Translations under genes and position numbers: made by a program
Source of the DNA: Hyphomicrobium sp.
GTDB taxonomy: Bacteria > Pseudomonadota > Alphaproteobacteria > Rhizobiales > Hyphomicrobiaceae
Length of the DNA stretch: 64,000 nucleotides
Direction: 5' to 3'
Assembly: GCA_003987725.1 (NCBI GenBank)
Contig: RXJH01000003.1
Location: 433,524 to 497,523 of the forward strand
Notes under the pieces: model-generated
Seen by the model: the letters and a program-made list of their open reading frames with translations, nothing else
The model's database searches: none
What the model was told of the DNA's origin: nothing
Part shown: positions 62,870-64,000 of the stretch, piece after piece
Layout of the letters: the number at the start of each line of letters is the position of its first letter
Numbering within the stretch: position 1 is the first letter of the stretch

Positions 62870-63700
62870 TTACGCCGCCACACAACTTAACTCAGTTCAT
62901 CGTCGGACGAGCCGTAACGGGGCTTAACGCGCCCTCTTTGAAATTGACACTCGATCAATTGTTGGGAAATGCTGTTATTTTTAGGGACGATATTTAACAA
63001 TTGTTAGGTATTTCGCAAGCATTAGTCTGTAGTATGATTAAAGCGCTATGACAATTAGTCTCTCTGGCGGATACCAAACCGAATAGCTCGTCGTTTTTCT
63101 TTCGACGTCTTTCTGCATCGAAAGGCATCTGCTTTCGGTCCGCAAAGTGGATCTCGCGAAATATCCAATCGCTCTCGCCCAAGAATTAAGCTGCAGCGCA
63201 AATTGAACAAAGTCTCGGTTTCGCTCTGAGATTGCAGGCCGTCGGGTCGGAAAACAACCGAGCTATCCTTCGCTGGCTTTCATGATTTTCAGAGTCGGAA
63301 ACGGCAAAAGCCGGATTCTAACTTGTTGCCAGGCTTGGTGATTTGGGAAGGGTAGTGGAGGAAGTCGTCGCGACCAGAGGCCGGTCACGCAGATTAGTTA
63401 CGCGTCGTGCTAGGCAAAATTCTGAGCGAATTACGAATTGCCTGTGCCCGTAAAGTGCGCAGCCGGTGGCTTTAATGAGAACGGTGTTACACTATTTAGG
63501 GATATCAAAGCGCGCATTGCAGCAGTTGGGCCGGGGCGATTGTCTAGGGGCATGTACGATAAAATCTTCAATTTGCCCGGGTGTTCACCGTCGGCGTTAA
63601 ACGCAAGCCGCGAGCTTAATGCCAGCATTTCGCCGGCCTTATTCATCTTCGCCCGCTTTGTTCATCAAGGCTCGCTCCGGACGTCGTGCGGACGAATGCC
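62870..63700. other. 831-base region between the initiating transferase and the PPTase
   Basis: A+T-rich near 62940-63060, then ordinary composition; short frames are present but none has codon bias or a recognisable product. It must carry the promoter for the leftward initiating transferase gene and for the rightward PPTase gene. Confidence 0.45.
62955..63005. promoter_or_regulatory. paired CAATTGTT palindromes upstream of the initiating transferase
   Basis: A perfect 10-bp palindrome aacaattgtt lies at 62996-63005 and a close copy (atcaattgtt) at 62954-62963. The centres are 42 bases apart, four helical turns, and 85-135 bases upstream of the gene starting at 62869. This is the geometry expected of a dimeric regulator bound at two sites. 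The regulator is unknown. Confidence 0.45.
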
Positions 63701-64000
63701 GTGAGCTACTTCGCAGGATTGCTCGATGCCAGAATTGCGATCGCCGAAGCGCCACTGACGGGTGAACCTCCATGTCTGCTGGCCGGCGAAGCGATCGCCG
63801 TCGCCCATGCCGTTCCGCGTCGCCGATTGGAGTTCGCCAAGGGTCGGGATTGCGCGCGGAAAGCCATGGCGTCCCTCGGCCACGCAAACGCGTCTTTGCC
63901 TCGTGGACAGGATCGAATGCCGGTTTGGCCGGACGAGCTCGTCGGCAGTATTACGCATACGGATGGGTGGACGGCATCGGCTGTGGCGCGGCGCGATCAG
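63701..64000 (+). CDS. 4'-phosphopantetheinyl transferase (EntD/Npt type), 3' end outside window
   Basis: The first 100 codons of a rightward gene, open to the window edge. RRRLEFAKGRDCARKAMASL is the family's N-terminal signature, PVWPDELVGSITHTDGWTAS contains the conserved GSITHxxG motif. The metal-binding and KExxxK motifs would lie beyond the window. It transfers phosphopantetheine from CoA to the Ser of carrier proteins. The ACP-containing fusion at 19490-20290 is one possible client. GTG at 63701 is the likely start; the frame is open a little further upstream. Confidence 0.85.
   Translation, partial: MSYFAGLLDARIAIAEAPLTGEPPCLLAGEAIAVAHAVPRRRLEFAKGRDCARKAMASLGHANASLPRGQDRMPVWPDELVGSITHTDGWTASAVARRDQ

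Noticed and set aside
1-64000. CRISPR array.
   Set aside because: No set of regularly spaced short repeats was seen on either strand.

Overview
The window looks like chromosomal DNA of an alphaproteobacterium of the order Hyphomicrobiales; a Hyphomicrobium-like methylotroph would fit but is not proven. The grounds are the high G+C with strong G/C bias at third codon positions, the dispersed palindromic intergenic element near 6.8 kb, an EPS/Wzy-type polysaccharide locus of rhizobial style, and gene families (DUF1499, DUF2793 tail protein) common in that order. No ribosomal or other phylogenetic marker is present, so the assignment is inference.

1-10 kb holds mixed housekeeping and accessory genes: a truncated surface-antigen-like secreted protein, pyridoxamine phosphate oxidase (pdxH), a DUF1499 membrane protein, a metallo-beta-lactamase hydrolase, an FAD monooxygenase / small membrane protein / AraC regulator group facing a short-chain dehydrogenase, and a UDP-glucuronate 4-epimerase-like enzyme. 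A 52-bp exact direct repeat brackets the small membrane protein and records an insertion between araC and the monooxygenase gene. 8-15 kb is an accessory island: a phage tail-fibre-like protein, two tRNA genes (Pro-CGG, Gln-TTG), a QueC-like PP-loop enzyme, a fragment resembling a tail-fibre 3' end, an ATP-grasp-like protein, a glycine-rich membrane protein and an orphan ParA.

17-63 kb is one very large exopolysaccharide/capsule region. It contains the initiating phosphoglycosyltransferase (61.4-62.9 kb), Wzc-like and Wza-like export proteins (53.1-57.0 kb), two Wzx-type flippases, one Wzy/O-antigen ligase-type protein, eight glycosyltransferases of families GT2, GT4, GT26 and GT39-like, and many decorating enzymes. 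The decoration genes fall into sub-blocks: (a) a LbH-FkbH fusion followed by a LbH-acyl carrier protein fusion, predicted to make an acyl-ACP (probably glyceryl-ACP) and pass it to sugar; (b) a UbiA / HAD / GtrA set with a GT39-like transferase nearby, predicted to make, flip and use a polyprenyl-phosphate pentose; (c) GT4 / PhyH dioxygenase / GMC oxidoreductase / aldo-keto reductase / polymerase; (d) a secreted GH9 glucanase overlapping a GT4; (e) a sugar-nucleotide block with cytidylyltransferase, PIG-L deacetylase, C-methyltransferase, RmlC-like isomerase, DUF4910 peptidase-like protein, SDR epimerase and two membrane acyltransferases; (f) a GH140-like glycosidase. The last 300 bases encode the start of a 4'-phosphopantetheinyl transferase, the type of enzyme needed to activate the ACP domain of block (a).

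The most unusual signals are the two-gene LbH/FkbH/ACP cassette, the polyprenyl-pentose block, the insertion scar at 4.3-4.9 kb, and the QueC-like and ATP-grasp-like genes next to tRNAs and phage remnants. No CRISPR array, intact integrase, intact insertion sequence or rRNA was seen.
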